Notes: generated by a model from the sequence alone, not told the origin. A stretch of 64,000 bases of DNA from an uncultured Prevotellaceae bacterium (GCA_900318555.1 ONKX01000014.1:53271-117270); one strand, 5' to 3'. Positions 51,812 through 61,430 are shown, numbered from the stretch's first letter. A program made the numbers and translations.

Positions 51812-54001
51812 TTATTTGTTATCAAATTGAATCGTTTGAACATCACCACGAACGAAGACGGGGATGTGGGCCTTATCGACGGGGGTAGTGATATATTGTC
51901 CGCCATGATAGTGACGACCCGTGCGGTAGTCGGTCCAGCCTTGCTTGTTCTTAGGCAGATACGTGCGCCACTCGGTGACATTAGGTTCCGTCACAGGACT
52001 GATGAGCAGCGATGGTCCGAACATGTATTCGTACTTCTGTTGCAGGGCCTCAGCGTCGTCGGCAAAGTCGAAAACGAGAGGACGCATCATCGTATAGCCC
52101 TCCTTGGCAATACGATGGGCACACTGCTCGATATAGGGACGGAGCTGTTCGCGCTCCTTCAGACATTCGGCGATGATCTGCTTGGCCTCGTCACCGTAGT
52201 TCCACGGCTCGGTATTGCTCATATATCCGTGAACACGCATCAGGGGCAGATAGACGCTGAGTTCTATCCAACGCAGCATGCGGTCGATGTAGTCCTGATT
52301 GGTGTACTGGTCACCAGGACGGAAAAAGCCGCCAGCGTCGTACGTCCACCAAGGAATGCCTGCAGCCTGAACACCCAAGCCTGCAGTAATCTGACGACGA
52401 AATGTCTCCCAATCGTTACCAACGTCGCCGCTCCACAGGGCAGAGCCGTAACGCTGGATGCCTGGGAAACCGCAACGAGTAAGGATCATGGCTTCACGAC
52501 CAGCCTCACGGAGACCTTCGTAAACGGTCTTGTTGACGAGCAAGGGATAGACATTTCGTACCTGTTCCCCACTCCACCGTCCGTTGTTGACACGACGACC
52601 TACAAGGTCATCGTTCTCAGGTTCAGTAGCATCCTGCCACCAAGCATCGATGCCGAGCGGGAGGAGGCGTTCGCGGAAGTTCTTCCAATACGATGCTGCG
52701 GCCTGTGGATTGAAGAAATCTATCCAGTCAGTGCCAGGGATATAATACTGGTCACGCTCCATCTGACGACCGACATCGGAATTCTTGTCAATCTTCGACC
52801 ACACGCTGAGCATCAGTCGGACACCCATCTGATGGAGACTGTCGGTAAGCGCCTTGGGATCAGGATAGAATTCCTCGTCGAACTTCATGGAATTCCACCC
52901 GTACTTGCCCCAATACTGCCAGTCCTGAACGATGAGACTCAACGGCATATCCTCCTTGCGGAAGCGGTTGGCCGTCTCTAGAATTTCCTGCGAGCTATGG
53001 AAACGTTCGCGGCAATGGATATAGCCCAGCGCCCATTTCGGCATCTCAGGACATTCGCCCGTCAACGAACGGTAGGTGGCGATGATTTCGTCAGGAGAAC
53101 CGACGAACACAGTATAGTCCACGGCAGTAGCGACAGGCGAGCGAAACGTCGTCTGGTCCTGCACACGGTCATAATACAGCACGGGCTTGTCATCCTTCGT
53201 CAATTCGGCCGTCAGGGTGTGACGTCCTTTTTCCAAATGGACAATCTTCGAAGCCGTAGGAGGCAACCACAAGTTTTGCATCTCGATGACATTCTGCCCA
53301 TCGACGGCAAGGTTGTGGCGACGGGCCATCTTCTGACCAACGTCCAACAACAGAGCATAATCGCCTGTTTCAGGAATATCAACGGTTGCTTCGAAGATGT
53401 GACGCTGACGCACCTCACGCTTGTTGCCCTCGGTGGTAGTGACGTCGACGACATCGGAAGCGGAACTTGCTGACGAGCGAACTGTCAGACGCACGCTCTG
53501 GCTACACGGGTTGTATTCCGTCATGCCATAGTTGTTCCACAGAATGCCGTAGCCCTTGCTCGAAATGAGCATGGGGATGGAAATCTGCGTGTTGACCTGC
53601 GTCAGGCGACGCGAGAGACCACGCACATTGCTATAGCCGTCCTGAAACTGTCCTAAACCAAACAGACACTCGTCCTTGGGCGAAGAAAAGGTCAGCGTGG
53701 CTTCACCGCTCTTCAACTGATGACGCGTGGCGGTAAAGACGGTCTTTCCCTTTCGATCCTTGATGACCAGCTGTTGCTTCTTGGCATCCACCGCAACTCT
53801 CAGCGCGCAGTTTTCTACCGTTTCGTGCTTCACATAGAGCCAGTCCGGCAAGTCGCTCTTGACATTTCTTTCCGTATATTGGATGCGCACGGCATTATCG
53901 GCAACCGCCTTTACTGTCAGTTGTCCGTCGCCAAAGACTTCCTGTGCCATCATGACGACGGCACAAAAGCATAAAGAAATAACACTTACTATCCGATTCA
54001 T
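51812..54001 (-). CDS. GH31 alpha-xylosidase/alpha-glucosidase with PA14 insertion
   Basis: A 729-residue secreted enzyme. A GH31 N-terminal beta-sandwich with a PA14-like insertion (about residues 205-290, DVGQKMARRHNLAVDGQNV) precedes the catalytic barrel, in which GIDAWWQDATEPEND holds the nucleophile Asp and WSGDVGNDWETF the acid/base region. The IVQDWQYWGKYGWNSMKFD strand is typical of alpha-xylosidases, so removal of alpha-linked xylose (xyloglucan) or glucose is likely. Middle gene of operon B. Confidence 0.88.
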   Translation of the reverse strand: MNRIVSVISLCFCAVVMMAQEVFGDGQLTVKAVADNAVRIQYTERNVKSDLPDWLYVKHETVENCALRVAVDAKKQQLVIKDRKGKTVFTATRHQLKSGEATLTFSSPKDECLFGLGQFQDGYSNVRGLSRRLTQVNTQISIPMLISSKGYGILWNNYGMTEYNPCSQSVRLTVRSSASSASDVVDVTTTEGNKREVRQRHIFEATVDIPETGDYALLLDVGQKMARRHNLAVDGQNVIEMQNLWLPPTASKIVHLEKGRHTLTAELTKDDKPVLYYDRVQDQTTFRSPVATAVDYTVFVGSPDEIIATYRSLTGECPEMPKWALGYIHCRERFHSSQEILETANRFRKEDMPLSLIVQDWQYWGKYGWNSMKFDEEFYPDPKALTDSLHQMGVRLMLSVWSKIDKNSDVGRQMERDQYYIPGTDWIDFFNPQAAASYWKNFRERLLPLGIDAWWQDATEPENDDLVGRRVNNGRWSGEQVRNVYPLLVNKTVYEGLREAGREAMILTRCGFPGIQRYGSALWSGDVGNDWETFRRQITAGLGVQAAGIPWWTYDAGGFFRPGDQYTNQDYIDRMLRWIELSVYLPLMRVHGYMSNTEPWNYGDEAKQIIAECLKEREQLRPYIEQCAHRIAKEGYTMMRPLVFDFADDAEALQQKYEYMFGPSLLISPVTEPNVTEWRTYLPKNKQGWTDYRTGRHYHGGQYITTPVDKAHIPVFVRGDVQTIQFDNK

Positions 54002-54019
54002 TGATACTTATGATTATGA

Positions 54020-56407
54020 TTATTCTACTTTCACATCTGCAAGATAATGCTCGCGAATAGGCTTGCGGACTGGTTCACCCACCAGCGTCAGCGTGCCTTC
54101 CAAACGAATATCAGCCGACGAGGCACCTATCTTCACAACATATTTACCAGGCTGGACGTTCCATGAACGCTCGCCGTTTTCATGACTGTAAAAGCCCAAC
54201 TGCTCCGTATACAGACGCACCTTAACGGTCTTGCTCTGACGCGGGTCGACTTCCGCACGGGCAAAAGCCTGTAGCTTGAGAGGACTGATGTTGATGGCAT
54301 TGTCGGCAGGCGAGATATACAGCTGTGCGATTTCCGTCGCGCTGACCTTTCCCGTATTCTTCACCTCAAACGACAGGTCGATGAATTCATCGGTGGTCTT
54401 CGCCTCTTCGTCCAACGCCAGGTGCTTATACTCGAAGGTGGTATATGTCAGACCATAGCCAAAAGGCCACTGAATCTTCGAGAGCGACACAGAATCCTGA
54501 GGATAGCTGTAGCACACGGGCTCGTAAAGTTCCGTATTGGGATAGCTGACGGCGAGTTTTGCCGATGGCGACACATTGCCATAGAGAATGTCTGCCACGG
54601 CATGGCCACCCTCTTCACCAGGATACCACGCCTGGATGACGGCAGCACAACGCTCGGCAAGTCCGGCAATAACCTGTGCACGACCTCCGAAAACTACCAA
54701 TACGACGGGTTTCCCTGTTGCCAGCAACGCTTCGACATATTCCTCCTGCTTGCCTGGCAGTCGCAATCCCTGACGGTCGCGATTCTCGCCACACAGCATC
54801 ACATTCTCGCCTACGGCAGCAATGATGACGTCAGCAGAATCAGCCATTGCCAGCGCTTCCTCGCGATTAGCCTCTTCACCGGCATCCACCTTGCGATGGA
54901 GGATAGGATACTCCCACGAACGCTGATCGCCCACATGCGAAAACTTGGTCTCAATCTCCTCCGTCCAGTCACAGCCACGACTGTACATCAAAGTATCGCC
55001 TTCAGGCAAACGGTCACGCATGCCCTCCAACAGCGTTATCACATGAGGGTGATCGAGGTCTTCCTCCACCCGTTTCCAGAAGAACGTCATAGCAGGGAAC
55101 GAATAGTCGCCACACATCGCCCACATCGTATGGGCATTAGGACCCGTCAACAGGATGCGCAGCGAGTCGCCCTTCAGCGGCAGGATACTGCTGTCGTTTT
55201 GCAACAAGACAATGCTCTGGGTCGCTATCTCATAGGACGTCTGACGCTCCTCAGGAGTATCGAGCTTGATATCGCCCTTGGCATACAGGTTGGGCTTGCT
55301 GTCGAACATTCCTGCACGGAACTTATAGCGCAGCACGTCCTTCACAGCACGCTCCAGCGTCGCTGGCGCCACGAGACCGCTATCGATAGCCTCCTGCAGG
55401 AAACGGTAGTTGGCACCAAACGGGAAATCAACGTCATTACCGCCATTGATAGCTGAGGCTGCTTTCTCGACAGACGACCACTCCTTATCCTTAGGGAAGT
55501 CTGAGGGTGCAACTAGCTGGTCGATAGCCGTATAGTCGCTGACGACCATGCCGTCGAAACCAAGATAGCCGCGCAGGATGTTGTTCAGTATCATGCTGTC
55601 AGCCACACACTGCTGCTTATTACCGGCCATCGCATGATAGCCAGGCATCACAGCCTTGCTGCCTGCCAAGCGAATCATGGCCTCATGAGGCATCAGGATG
55701 TCTTCCATCAGCACTTTCTCATCGGCATCACCTCCTCCGCCATAGCCGAGGTAGTGTTTCGAACAGGCTCCTACGCCCTTGCGCAGGTCACCTTGCTGCA
55801 AACCACGCACAAAGGCCACACCCATCGCTGCCGACAGGTATCCGTCCTCGCCGTACGACTCCTCCAGACGATTGAAACTCGGCGTGCGGCATACATCGAC
55901 CATGGGTGATAACGACAGCAAACCACCCATCTTTCTCAGGGCAGTACTCGTCTGGCGGGTTTTCAGTTCTGCCAGTTCGGTATTAAACGAACACGCCTGA
56001 CCAATCTGCTGGGGATATATCGTTGCACCACGGGTATTGATACCTGACAATACCTCTTCGTGGAACAATGCAGGGATGCCGTTCGGCGTCTTCGTCATCA
56101 GCCACTCCTGCACGGCAGCTACACGGTCGCGCAACTCATTGGGGTCGCGAGGCTTCTGCATACAGAACTGCGAGAAATGGCCGATGCCATAAGGTATCAG
56201 TTCCTTACATTTGACGGTATCCAATTTTCCCTGTTCATCGAACAGGTCGTCCATATACATGCTCTGCAACTGGGCCATACGCTCCTCTTGCGGCATGCGC
56301 TGGTACAGCTCGTCAACCATCTGTTCCAACTCCTGCTCGCTGACTGTCGTCTGACATGCTGTCAGCATTGCCGTTGCTCCCATCATCATCATCGTTTTTA
56401 TTTTCAT
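54020..56407 (-). CDS. GH3 beta-glycosidase, lipoprotein-type signal
   Basis: A 795-residue GH3 enzyme (MKIKTMMMMGATAMLTAC gives a lipobox). LFHEEVLSGINTRGATIYPQ and RLEESYGEDGYLSAAMG are -1 subsite motifs, KHYLGYGGG follows, and the nucleophile is in MVVSDYTAIDQL. The C-terminus has a fibronectin III-like domain. A beta-xylosidase or beta-glucosidase acting on oligosaccharides is expected. An upstream in-frame ATG (56434) is less likely because it overlaps the -7 box. First gene of operon B. Confidence 0.9.
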   Translation of the reverse strand: MKIKTMMMMGATAMLTACQTTVSEQELEQMVDELYQRMPQEERMAQLQSMYMDDLFDEQGKLDTVKCKELIPYGIGHFSQFCMQKPRDPNELRDRVAAVQEWLMTKTPNGIPALFHEEVLSGINTRGATIYPQQIGQACSFNTELAELKTRQTSTALRKMGGLLSLSPMVDVCRTPSFNRLEESYGEDGYLSAAMGVAFVRGLQQGDLRKGVGACSKHYLGYGGGGDADEKVLMEDILMPHEAMIRLAGSKAVMPGYHAMAGNKQQCVADSMILNNILRGYLGFDGMVVSDYTAIDQLVAPSDFPKDKEWSSVEKAASAINGGNDVDFPFGANYRFLQEAIDSGLVAPATLERAVKDVLRYKFRAGMFDSKPNLYAKGDIKLDTPEERQTSYEIATQSIVLLQNDSSILPLKGDSLRILLTGPNAHTMWAMCGDYSFPAMTFFWKRVEEDLDHPHVITLLEGMRDRLPEGDTLMYSRGCDWTEEIETKFSHVGDQRSWEYPILHRKVDAGEEANREEALAMADSADVIIAAVGENVMLCGENRDRQGLRLPGKQEEYVEALLATGKPVVLVVFGGRAQVIAGLAERCAAVIQAWYPGEEGGHAVADILYGNVSPSAKLAVSYPNTELYEPVCYSYPQDSVSLSKIQWPFGYGLTYTTFEYKHLALDEEAKTTDEFIDLSFEVKNTGKVSATEIAQLYISPADNAINISPLKLQAFARAEVDPRQSKTVKVRLYTEQLGFYSHENGERSWNVQPGKYVVKIGASSADIRLEGTLTLVGEPVRKPIREHYLADVKVE

Positions 56408-56431
56408 AAACTTTACATTATAAACCACGTG

Positions 56432-56439
56432 CAAAGATA
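56432..56439 (-). promoter_or_regulatory. -7 promoter box of hemicellulose operon B
   Basis: TATCTTTG on the minus strand, 24 bp before the ATG at 56407, again without a -33 element. Confidence 0.6.
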
Positions 56440-56470
56440 CGAAATATTCCGCACCTACCCTTCCATAAAA

Positions 56471-56498
56471 TGTAACAAAAAATATAGGCTGTGTTACA
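56471..56498. promoter_or_regulatory. Operator candidate B: TGTAACA-N14-TGTTACA
   Basis: Arms at 56471-56477 and 56492-56498, with the same 14-bp spacer as operator A and 31 bp from the near arm to the -7 box. Confidence 0.7.
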
Positions 56499-56512
56499 TG
56501 AAACCGAAAACC

Positions 56513-56536
56513 CCCGTTCTGAGTGCTCAGAACGGG
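56513..56536. terminator. Terminator hairpin after the glycogen operon
   Basis: CCCGTTCTGAG (56513-56523) pairs perfectly with CTCAGAACGGG (56526-56536) around a 2-base loop, with A-runs and T-runs on both sides; placed to end the minus-strand GH57 gene. Confidence 0.85.
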
Positions 56537-56562
56537 AGTTTTTATCGGATGATTGGGGAATT

Positions 56563-58011
56563 TTACTTCTTTTCCTCTTCTGCCTTAGGGGCAACTTCTG
56601 CCTCAGGAACCGGAGCAGCCTTAGGAGCAGCCTCAGCCTTGGGAGCAGCAGGCTTCTTCGCGGGAGCCTTCTTAGCCGCTGGTTTCTTGGCAGCAGGCTT
56701 CTTCGCCTCCTTGGGTTCCAACTTCTCCAGACGAGCCTTCAGTCGGGTAATCTCCTTGTCCTTCATCTCAATCTCATCACCCTGATTGCGGATGGTGGTG
56801 AGCAGGGCGTTCAGCTCGTCGTTCTCGATTTCAGGAGGATAGAGGGCGTTCACCCTGTTGATGAAGTCACCAAGAATATTCATATAGTTGGTAAAGGCAT
56901 CGAACGGTCCGCTGTAGATACCACGGTCCAGACCTACGTTAGAGGGCTTGGTGGTCATAAAGCGGAAGTTGTTGGAAGCCTGCAGATAGTCCCAATCCTG
57001 ATTGATGCGTGGATCGTCGGCAATGCGCAGACGGTCTGCAACGCTATACAACTTGTTGAAGGCCTCGCGCTGCATGGCGTTACCCAGCCAGCACGAGCAG
57101 TCGCGCTCTTCGTCAACCCACGAGAGGGTATCAGGCACGTCGATAGCACCTACGCTCTTGGTCTTCATGCAAATCTCGGTAGGCGTAGCGAAGGTGATGC
57201 CCTTCTCCTTAGCGCATGCGGGCAGCGCTTTCAGGAAGTCGAGGATATTGCTGCTCAGCGGCTGAGCGATACCCAGCGCAGAGAGTTCCATGAAGATACC
57301 GATAATCTGCTCTTCCTCCGGCAGACGTGCAATACGGTCGATGTACGAGTCTGCAAACAAGGGATAGCCCTCCCAGTCAGGATTGTTGAAGCGCAGCGAG
57401 ATGTCGTCAGACAGCTCTACGTCGCGCAGCAACAGCTTCAGGTTCGGAGCGATGTTACAGTTATAAACGTAGTGTGGCGACTTCCAACCCAGCACGTGCT
57501 TGGCACCCTCAGTCAACATACCCTTGAAGCCCATAGCGGCAATCTGTCCGCCAATGTCGTCCGAGTAAATCAGCGACGAGTTGCGGGCTACGGTAGGTTT
57601 CTTGCCGAACAGCTCCTCAATCTTCGCACACTGCTTCTTCACGTCGAGGGCGAAGGTCTCTTCGTTGGCCAACGAGCTCAGGCCGTGTGAGTAAGGCTCT
57701 GCCAGAAACTCTACGCAACCGGTCTGGTTCAGTTCCTGCAACTTGGCAATAACCTGCGGAGCGTGGAACTCCAGCTGTTCAATACCTGTTCCCGACAGCG
57801 AGAATGCTACCTTGAAGTAGTCGCCGTGCTCCTTGATCATATCGCCGATAGCGGTCAGGGCTGGCATGTAGCTTCTATTAGCAATGTCGGTAATGCTACG
57901 CTCGTTCTCGTAGTCATCATAGTAATAATGATCGGTACCGATATCGAAGAAACGGTAGCGCTTCAGATGGATAATCTGATGTATCTCGAAATATAAACAA
58001 ATTGTTTTCAT
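56563..58011 (-). CDS. GH57 alpha-amylase-type enzyme with a histone-like tail
   Basis: A 482-residue cytoplasmic enzyme. The GH57 barrel starts MKTICLYFEIHQIIHLKRYRFF with the conserved H-Q motif, and VEFLAEPYSHGLSS and the YSDDIGGQIAAMGFKGML region follow. It probably acts on glycogen or maltodextrins. After a coiled-coil segment (about residues 395-420, IEMKDKEITRLKARLEKLEP) the last 55-60 residues are an Ala/Lys/Pro tail with AKKPAAKK repeats, like histone H1 tails, then an acidic end. It shares an operon with a GT4 and a debranching enzyme. Confidence 0.88.
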   Translation of the reverse strand: MKTICLYFEIHQIIHLKRYRFFDIGTDHYYYDDYENERSITDIANRSYMPALTAIGDMIKEHGDYFKVAFSLSGTGIEQLEFHAPQVIAKLQELNQTGCVEFLAEPYSHGLSSLANEETFALDVKKQCAKIEELFGKKPTVARNSSLIYSDDIGGQIAAMGFKGMLTEGAKHVLGWKSPHYVYNCNIAPNLKLLLRDVELSDDISLRFNNPDWEGYPLFADSYIDRIARLPEEEQIIGIFMELSALGIAQPLSSNILDFLKALPACAKEKGITFATPTEICMKTKSVGAIDVPDTLSWVDEERDCSCWLGNAMQREAFNKLYSVADRLRIADDPRINQDWDYLQASNNFRFMTTKPSNVGLDRGIYSGPFDAFTNYMNILGDFINRVNALYPPEIENDELNALLTTIRNQGDEIEMKDKEITRLKARLEKLEPKEAKKPAAKKPAAKKAPAKKPAAPKAEAAPKAAPVPEAEVAPKAEEEKK

Positions 58012-58013
58012 AA

Positions 58014-58044
58014 TCTTTCAACTTTAAACTTTAAACTTTCAACT
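58014..58044. repeat. Intercistronic heptad array ACTTTAA
   Basis: Units at 58014, 58021, 58028, 58035 and a partial one at 58042 (TCTTTCA, ACTTTAA twice, ACTTTCA). They fill the gap between the GT4 stop and the GH57 ATG; on the coding strand it is TTAAAGT repeated. Confidence 0.88.
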
Positions 58045-59316
58045 TTACTGCTCCCATCCTAACGTGCGTTTATAGAGCGTTGCAATCCAGGCACCGACCT
58101 TTTCCCACGTAATCTGGTCAACCTCGTTCTTGCCTTCCTCCTTGAGGTACTTGAAGAGCGACTCGTTGGCACAGATGGAGTAGATGGCGTCAGCCAATGC
58201 GTGGATGTCCCAATAGTCTACCTTGATACAGTTGGTCAGAATCTCAGCACAGCCCGACTGCTTCGAGATGATAGAGGGCGTTCCGCACTGCATAGCCTCC
58301 AACGGCGAGATGCCGAAGGGCTCAGAGACAGACGGCATCACATAGACGTCAGAGTCTTTCAAGCACTCGTACACCTGCTTCCCTCGCATAAAGCCTGGGA
58401 AGTGGAAACGGTCTGCAATGCCGCGCTCTGCAGCCAGATAAATCATGGCGTCCATCATGTCGCCAGAACCTGCCATACAGAAGCGTACGTTGCGCGTACG
58501 GCGGATAACCATGTTGGCAGCCTCAACGAAATACTCAGGACCCTTCTGCATGGTGATACGTCCGAGGAACGTCACCACCTTGTCCTTACCCGTATGGTCT
58601 GGACGAGGAATGGCCTGATACTCGTCGGGCAGTGGATACACGGCATTATGTACCGTATAGCACTTGCGCGGATCCTGATGATACTGATGGATGACGGTCT
58701 GACGCGTCAGCTCCGACACACACATAATGCAGTCGGCATTGTCCATACCGTTCTTCTCGATAGAGTAAACCGTGGGGTTCACCTTACCACGCGAACGGTC
58801 GAAATCCGTAGCGTGCACATGAATGCATAACGGCTTGCCACTCACCTGTTTAGCATGAATGCCTGCAGGATAGGTCAGCCAGTCGTGAGCATGGATGATG
58901 TCGTAGTCCAACGTGCGCGCAACGACACCGGCAATAATCGAATAGTTGTTGATTTCCTCGTGCAGATTGCCTGGATAACCGCCCGCAAACTCCATCGCAC
59001 CCAGGTCGTTGACGTGCATGTAGTTGAAGTCGGCATACAGGTGATCGCGCAGACGGAAATAGAGTTCGGGATCCATGATGTTACCCACACGCTCGCGAAC
59101 GTAGTCAGCCGACACGTCGCGATAGGCAATGGGCACAGCATTCATAGCCACAATCTGACAGGCGGAACGGTCTTCGTCGCCGAAGGGCTTGGGCAGACAG
59201 AGCGTGATATCCATATCGCCCTGCGCATGCAGACCCTGCGAGATACCGTAGTTAGCGGTGGCCAGTCCACCGAATACGTGAGGAGGATACTCCCATCCAA
59301 ACATTAAAACTTTCAT
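58045..59316 (-). CDS. GT4-family glycogen synthase-like glycosyltransferase
   Basis: A 423-residue GT-B enzyme. MKVLMFGWEYPPHVFGGLATA is the glycogen/starch-synthase-like N-terminal motif, IIHAHDWLTYPAG is the conserved H-D-W block, and the C-domain carries VTFLGRITMQKGPEYFVEA and MPSVSEPFGISPLEAMQCG. It likely extends glycogen from a nucleotide glucose donor. It lies between the debranching enzyme and GH57 genes, a glycogen cluster common in Bacteroidales. Confidence 0.9.
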   Translation of the reverse strand: MKVLMFGWEYPPHVFGGLATANYGISQGLHAQGDMDITLCLPKPFGDEDRSACQIVAMNAVPIAYRDVSADYVRERVGNIMDPELYFRLRDHLYADFNYMHVNDLGAMEFAGGYPGNLHEEINNYSIIAGVVARTLDYDIIHAHDWLTYPAGIHAKQVSGKPLCIHVHATDFDRSRGKVNPTVYSIEKNGMDNADCIMCVSELTRQTVIHQYHQDPRKCYTVHNAVYPLPDEYQAIPRPDHTGKDKVVTFLGRITMQKGPEYFVEAANMVIRRTRNVRFCMAGSGDMMDAMIYLAAERGIADRFHFPGFMRGKQVYECLKDSDVYVMPSVSEPFGISPLEAMQCGTPSIISKQSGCAEILTNCIKVDYWDIHALADAIYSICANESLFKYLKEEGKNEVDQITWEKVGAWIATLYKRTLGWEQ

Positions 59317-59332
59317 AGTGCGTCCTCCTTAT

Positions 59333-61312
59333 TTATTTTTGATACGAATATTTCTCCATAAGCTTCACCGAGCGCAGTATTTCAGCAACGTTCATGGCGA
59401 AAGCCATTGCACCGCGTCCGTGGAACGGCGGGTTGCCGTCGAACAGTTCGCTGATGGTGCCCAGTGCGTGGTAGTCCATCTCTTCCTCATAGCCCACCAT
59501 GTGACGCTCAAGGAACGACAGGCGGGTGCGCTTGTAGAGTTTCAGGCAGGCCTCGATATAGAAACCGCCCAGCCAAGGCCATGCAGTACCCTGATGGTAA
59601 GCATAGTCGCGCTGCGTCTGCGGACCGACATACATCGGATTGTAGCCGCCGCTCTTCGGTGACAGCGAACGCAGGCCCTTGGGTGTCAACAGTTCGCGCG
59701 TACATATATCTAATACGCTCTTCTTCTGCTCCTGATTCAGTGGCGAATAGTCGAAGGCCACGGGGAATATCATGTTGGGGCGAACGCTCCAGTCCATCAT
59801 CGAACCGTCCACGTAGTCCAACAGATAGCCGTACTCGTTCATGAAGGTATCGACGAACGATGTCTTGCACACCTCCGACTGAGCCTCCAGCTTCTCGGCC
59901 AGTTTCTTGTCGCCGAATTCTGCCTCCAGCGAAGCACAGAACTTCAGGGCGTTATACCACAGGGCGTTGAATTCAACGATATATCCTGAGCGCGGCACTA
60001 CGGGGCGTCCGTTAGCCGTCGAGTTCATCCACGTAATGGCCTTGTCGCGACCGTTGGCATACAACAGTCCGTTGTCGTCCAGTCGCAGGTTGGGATGACT
60101 GCCGGCAAGGATATACTTCACGATGTCCTTCACCAGCTTGCCATACATCTTGTAGCCCTGCTCCTTGCCGACTTCCTTCACATACTGCTGAACAGCCCAA
60201 ACTGCCCACAGCGGCACATCGGGATGCTCAATCTCGTAAATCTTGCCAGAGATGGGCTTGTCGGCCATAAACTCGCGGAGGGCTCTCTCCGAGGTCTTCA
60301 TCACCATCTCGAAATAGTCCACCTCACCGATGCCCAGCGTCAGACCAGGCAGTGCGATGAACGTATCGCGGGCACGGGCCTTGAACCAAGGATAGCCGGC
60401 CAACAGATAACGGTCGTCCTTCTTGTCAATCTTCTCCATCGTACCACTGCGGCGATCGCGGAAGTGGAACTGATGGGCAGCCGTCACCAGACAGTGATAG
60501 AAATTGTCGCGAGGCACGCGGTCCTCCACTTCCTCGTCGAACATCTTCTTCAGCTGACTGGGCTTCGCGGCCGACGTAGAACCGGCGAAGATGATGCTCT
60601 CGCCCTTCTTGATGCTCATCTCGAAGTAGCCAGGCACGTACAGGTCCTCGTTCGAGGCATAGCCGCGCTCCTGCTCCTTCGGATACTCCACGCCACGGTA
60701 CCAGTCGGGCTGGAAGATGAACTCGTTCTTCTTCGAGAACTGCATGAAGAGGTCGGGATAGCCGGCATACATACACGTCTTGATACCATTGTCCACGGGA
60801 TGGTACTCGCGCGAGGCCGTCGCGTTCTCATGCGTAAACTGACGGACCGAACGGAAGGCGAGGAACGGACGGAACCGCAGCGTGGTGGCCGAATGGGCAT
60901 CCTCCAGCGTATAGCGGATGAGGATGCGGTCCTCATAGTGCTGGAACACCACTTCCTTCTTCAATACTACGCCACCCACGCGGTAAATCGTGGTCGGCAC
61001 TACGTCACAGCTAAACTCGCGGATGTACTTATGACCCTTCGGGCTGAAGTTGTTGCCCGAATACTTGTGGAGTCCGAGATTGAACTCAGCACCGTGCTGA
61101 ATCACCGTACAGTCGAGCGACGATAGCAACACATGGTTGTCGTCGTCAAGCTCAGGTACGGGAACAACGAGCAGACCGTGATACTTGCGCGTGTTACAGT
61201 CCACCAGCGTCGATGCACTGTATGCGCCAGAACGGTTTGTCCGAAGCAATTCACGACGGAGCGACTCCTCTAAATTGGTCATTACCGCTTTTTCAAATCG
61301 TAAATAACTCAT
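59333..61312 (-). CDS. Glycogen debranching enzyme (amylo-alpha-1,6-glucosidase)
   Basis: A 659-residue enzyme. The N-terminal GDE_N domain includes LLRTNRSGAYSASTLVDCNTRKYHGLLVVPV. The (alpha/alpha)6 C-terminal GDE_C domain has YLLAGYPWFKARARDTFIALPGL, WMNSTANGRPVVPRSGYIVEFNALWYNAL, and YAYHQGTAWPWLGGFYIEA with catalytic acids. It removes alpha-1,6 branch stubs. First gene of the glycogen operon, after a TAACTTTG promoter box and a heptad array. Confidence 0.93.
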   Translation of the reverse strand: MSYLRFEKAVMTNLEESLRRELLRTNRSGAYSASTLVDCNTRKYHGLLVVPVPELDDDNHVLLSSLDCTVIQHGAEFNLGLHKYSGNNFSPKGHKYIREFSCDVVPTTIYRVGGVVLKKEVVFQHYEDRILIRYTLEDAHSATTLRFRPFLAFRSVRQFTHENATASREYHPVDNGIKTCMYAGYPDLFMQFSKKNEFIFQPDWYRGVEYPKEQERGYASNEDLYVPGYFEMSIKKGESIIFAGSTSAAKPSQLKKMFDEEVEDRVPRDNFYHCLVTAAHQFHFRDRRSGTMEKIDKKDDRYLLAGYPWFKARARDTFIALPGLTLGIGEVDYFEMVMKTSERALREFMADKPISGKIYEIEHPDVPLWAVWAVQQYVKEVGKEQGYKMYGKLVKDIVKYILAGSHPNLRLDDNGLLYANGRDKAITWMNSTANGRPVVPRSGYIVEFNALWYNALKFCASLEAEFGDKKLAEKLEAQSEVCKTSFVDTFMNEYGYLLDYVDGSMMDWSVRPNMIFPVAFDYSPLNQEQKKSVLDICTRELLTPKGLRSLSPKSGGYNPMYVGPQTQRDYAYHQGTAWPWLGGFYIEACLKLYKRTRLSFLERHMVGYEEEMDYHALGTISELFDGNPPFHGRGAMAFAMNVAEILRSVKLMEKYSYQK

Positions 61313-61367
61313 AGTTCCTTATTTCAGTTTATTTTCAATTTTGTTTTAGGAATCATTTAAATTTGTC

Positions 61368-61375
61368 CAAAGTTA
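61368..61375 (-). promoter_or_regulatory. -7 promoter box of the glycogen operon
   Basis: TAACTTTG on the minus strand, 55 bp before the ATG at 61312. Confidence 0.5.
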
Positions 61376-61390
61376 CGAATTTTTCTTCGA

Positions 61391-61416
61391 ACTTTGAACT
61401 TTAAACTTTGAACTTT
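61391..61416. repeat. Heptad array ACTTTRA downstream of the lipid kinase gene
   Basis: ACTTTGA at 61391, ACTTTAA at 61398, ACTTTGA at 61405 and a partial unit at 61412. It lies between the kinase stop and the glycogen-operon promoter. Confidence 0.85.
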
Positions 61417-61430
61417 ATGATTTGTTAACT

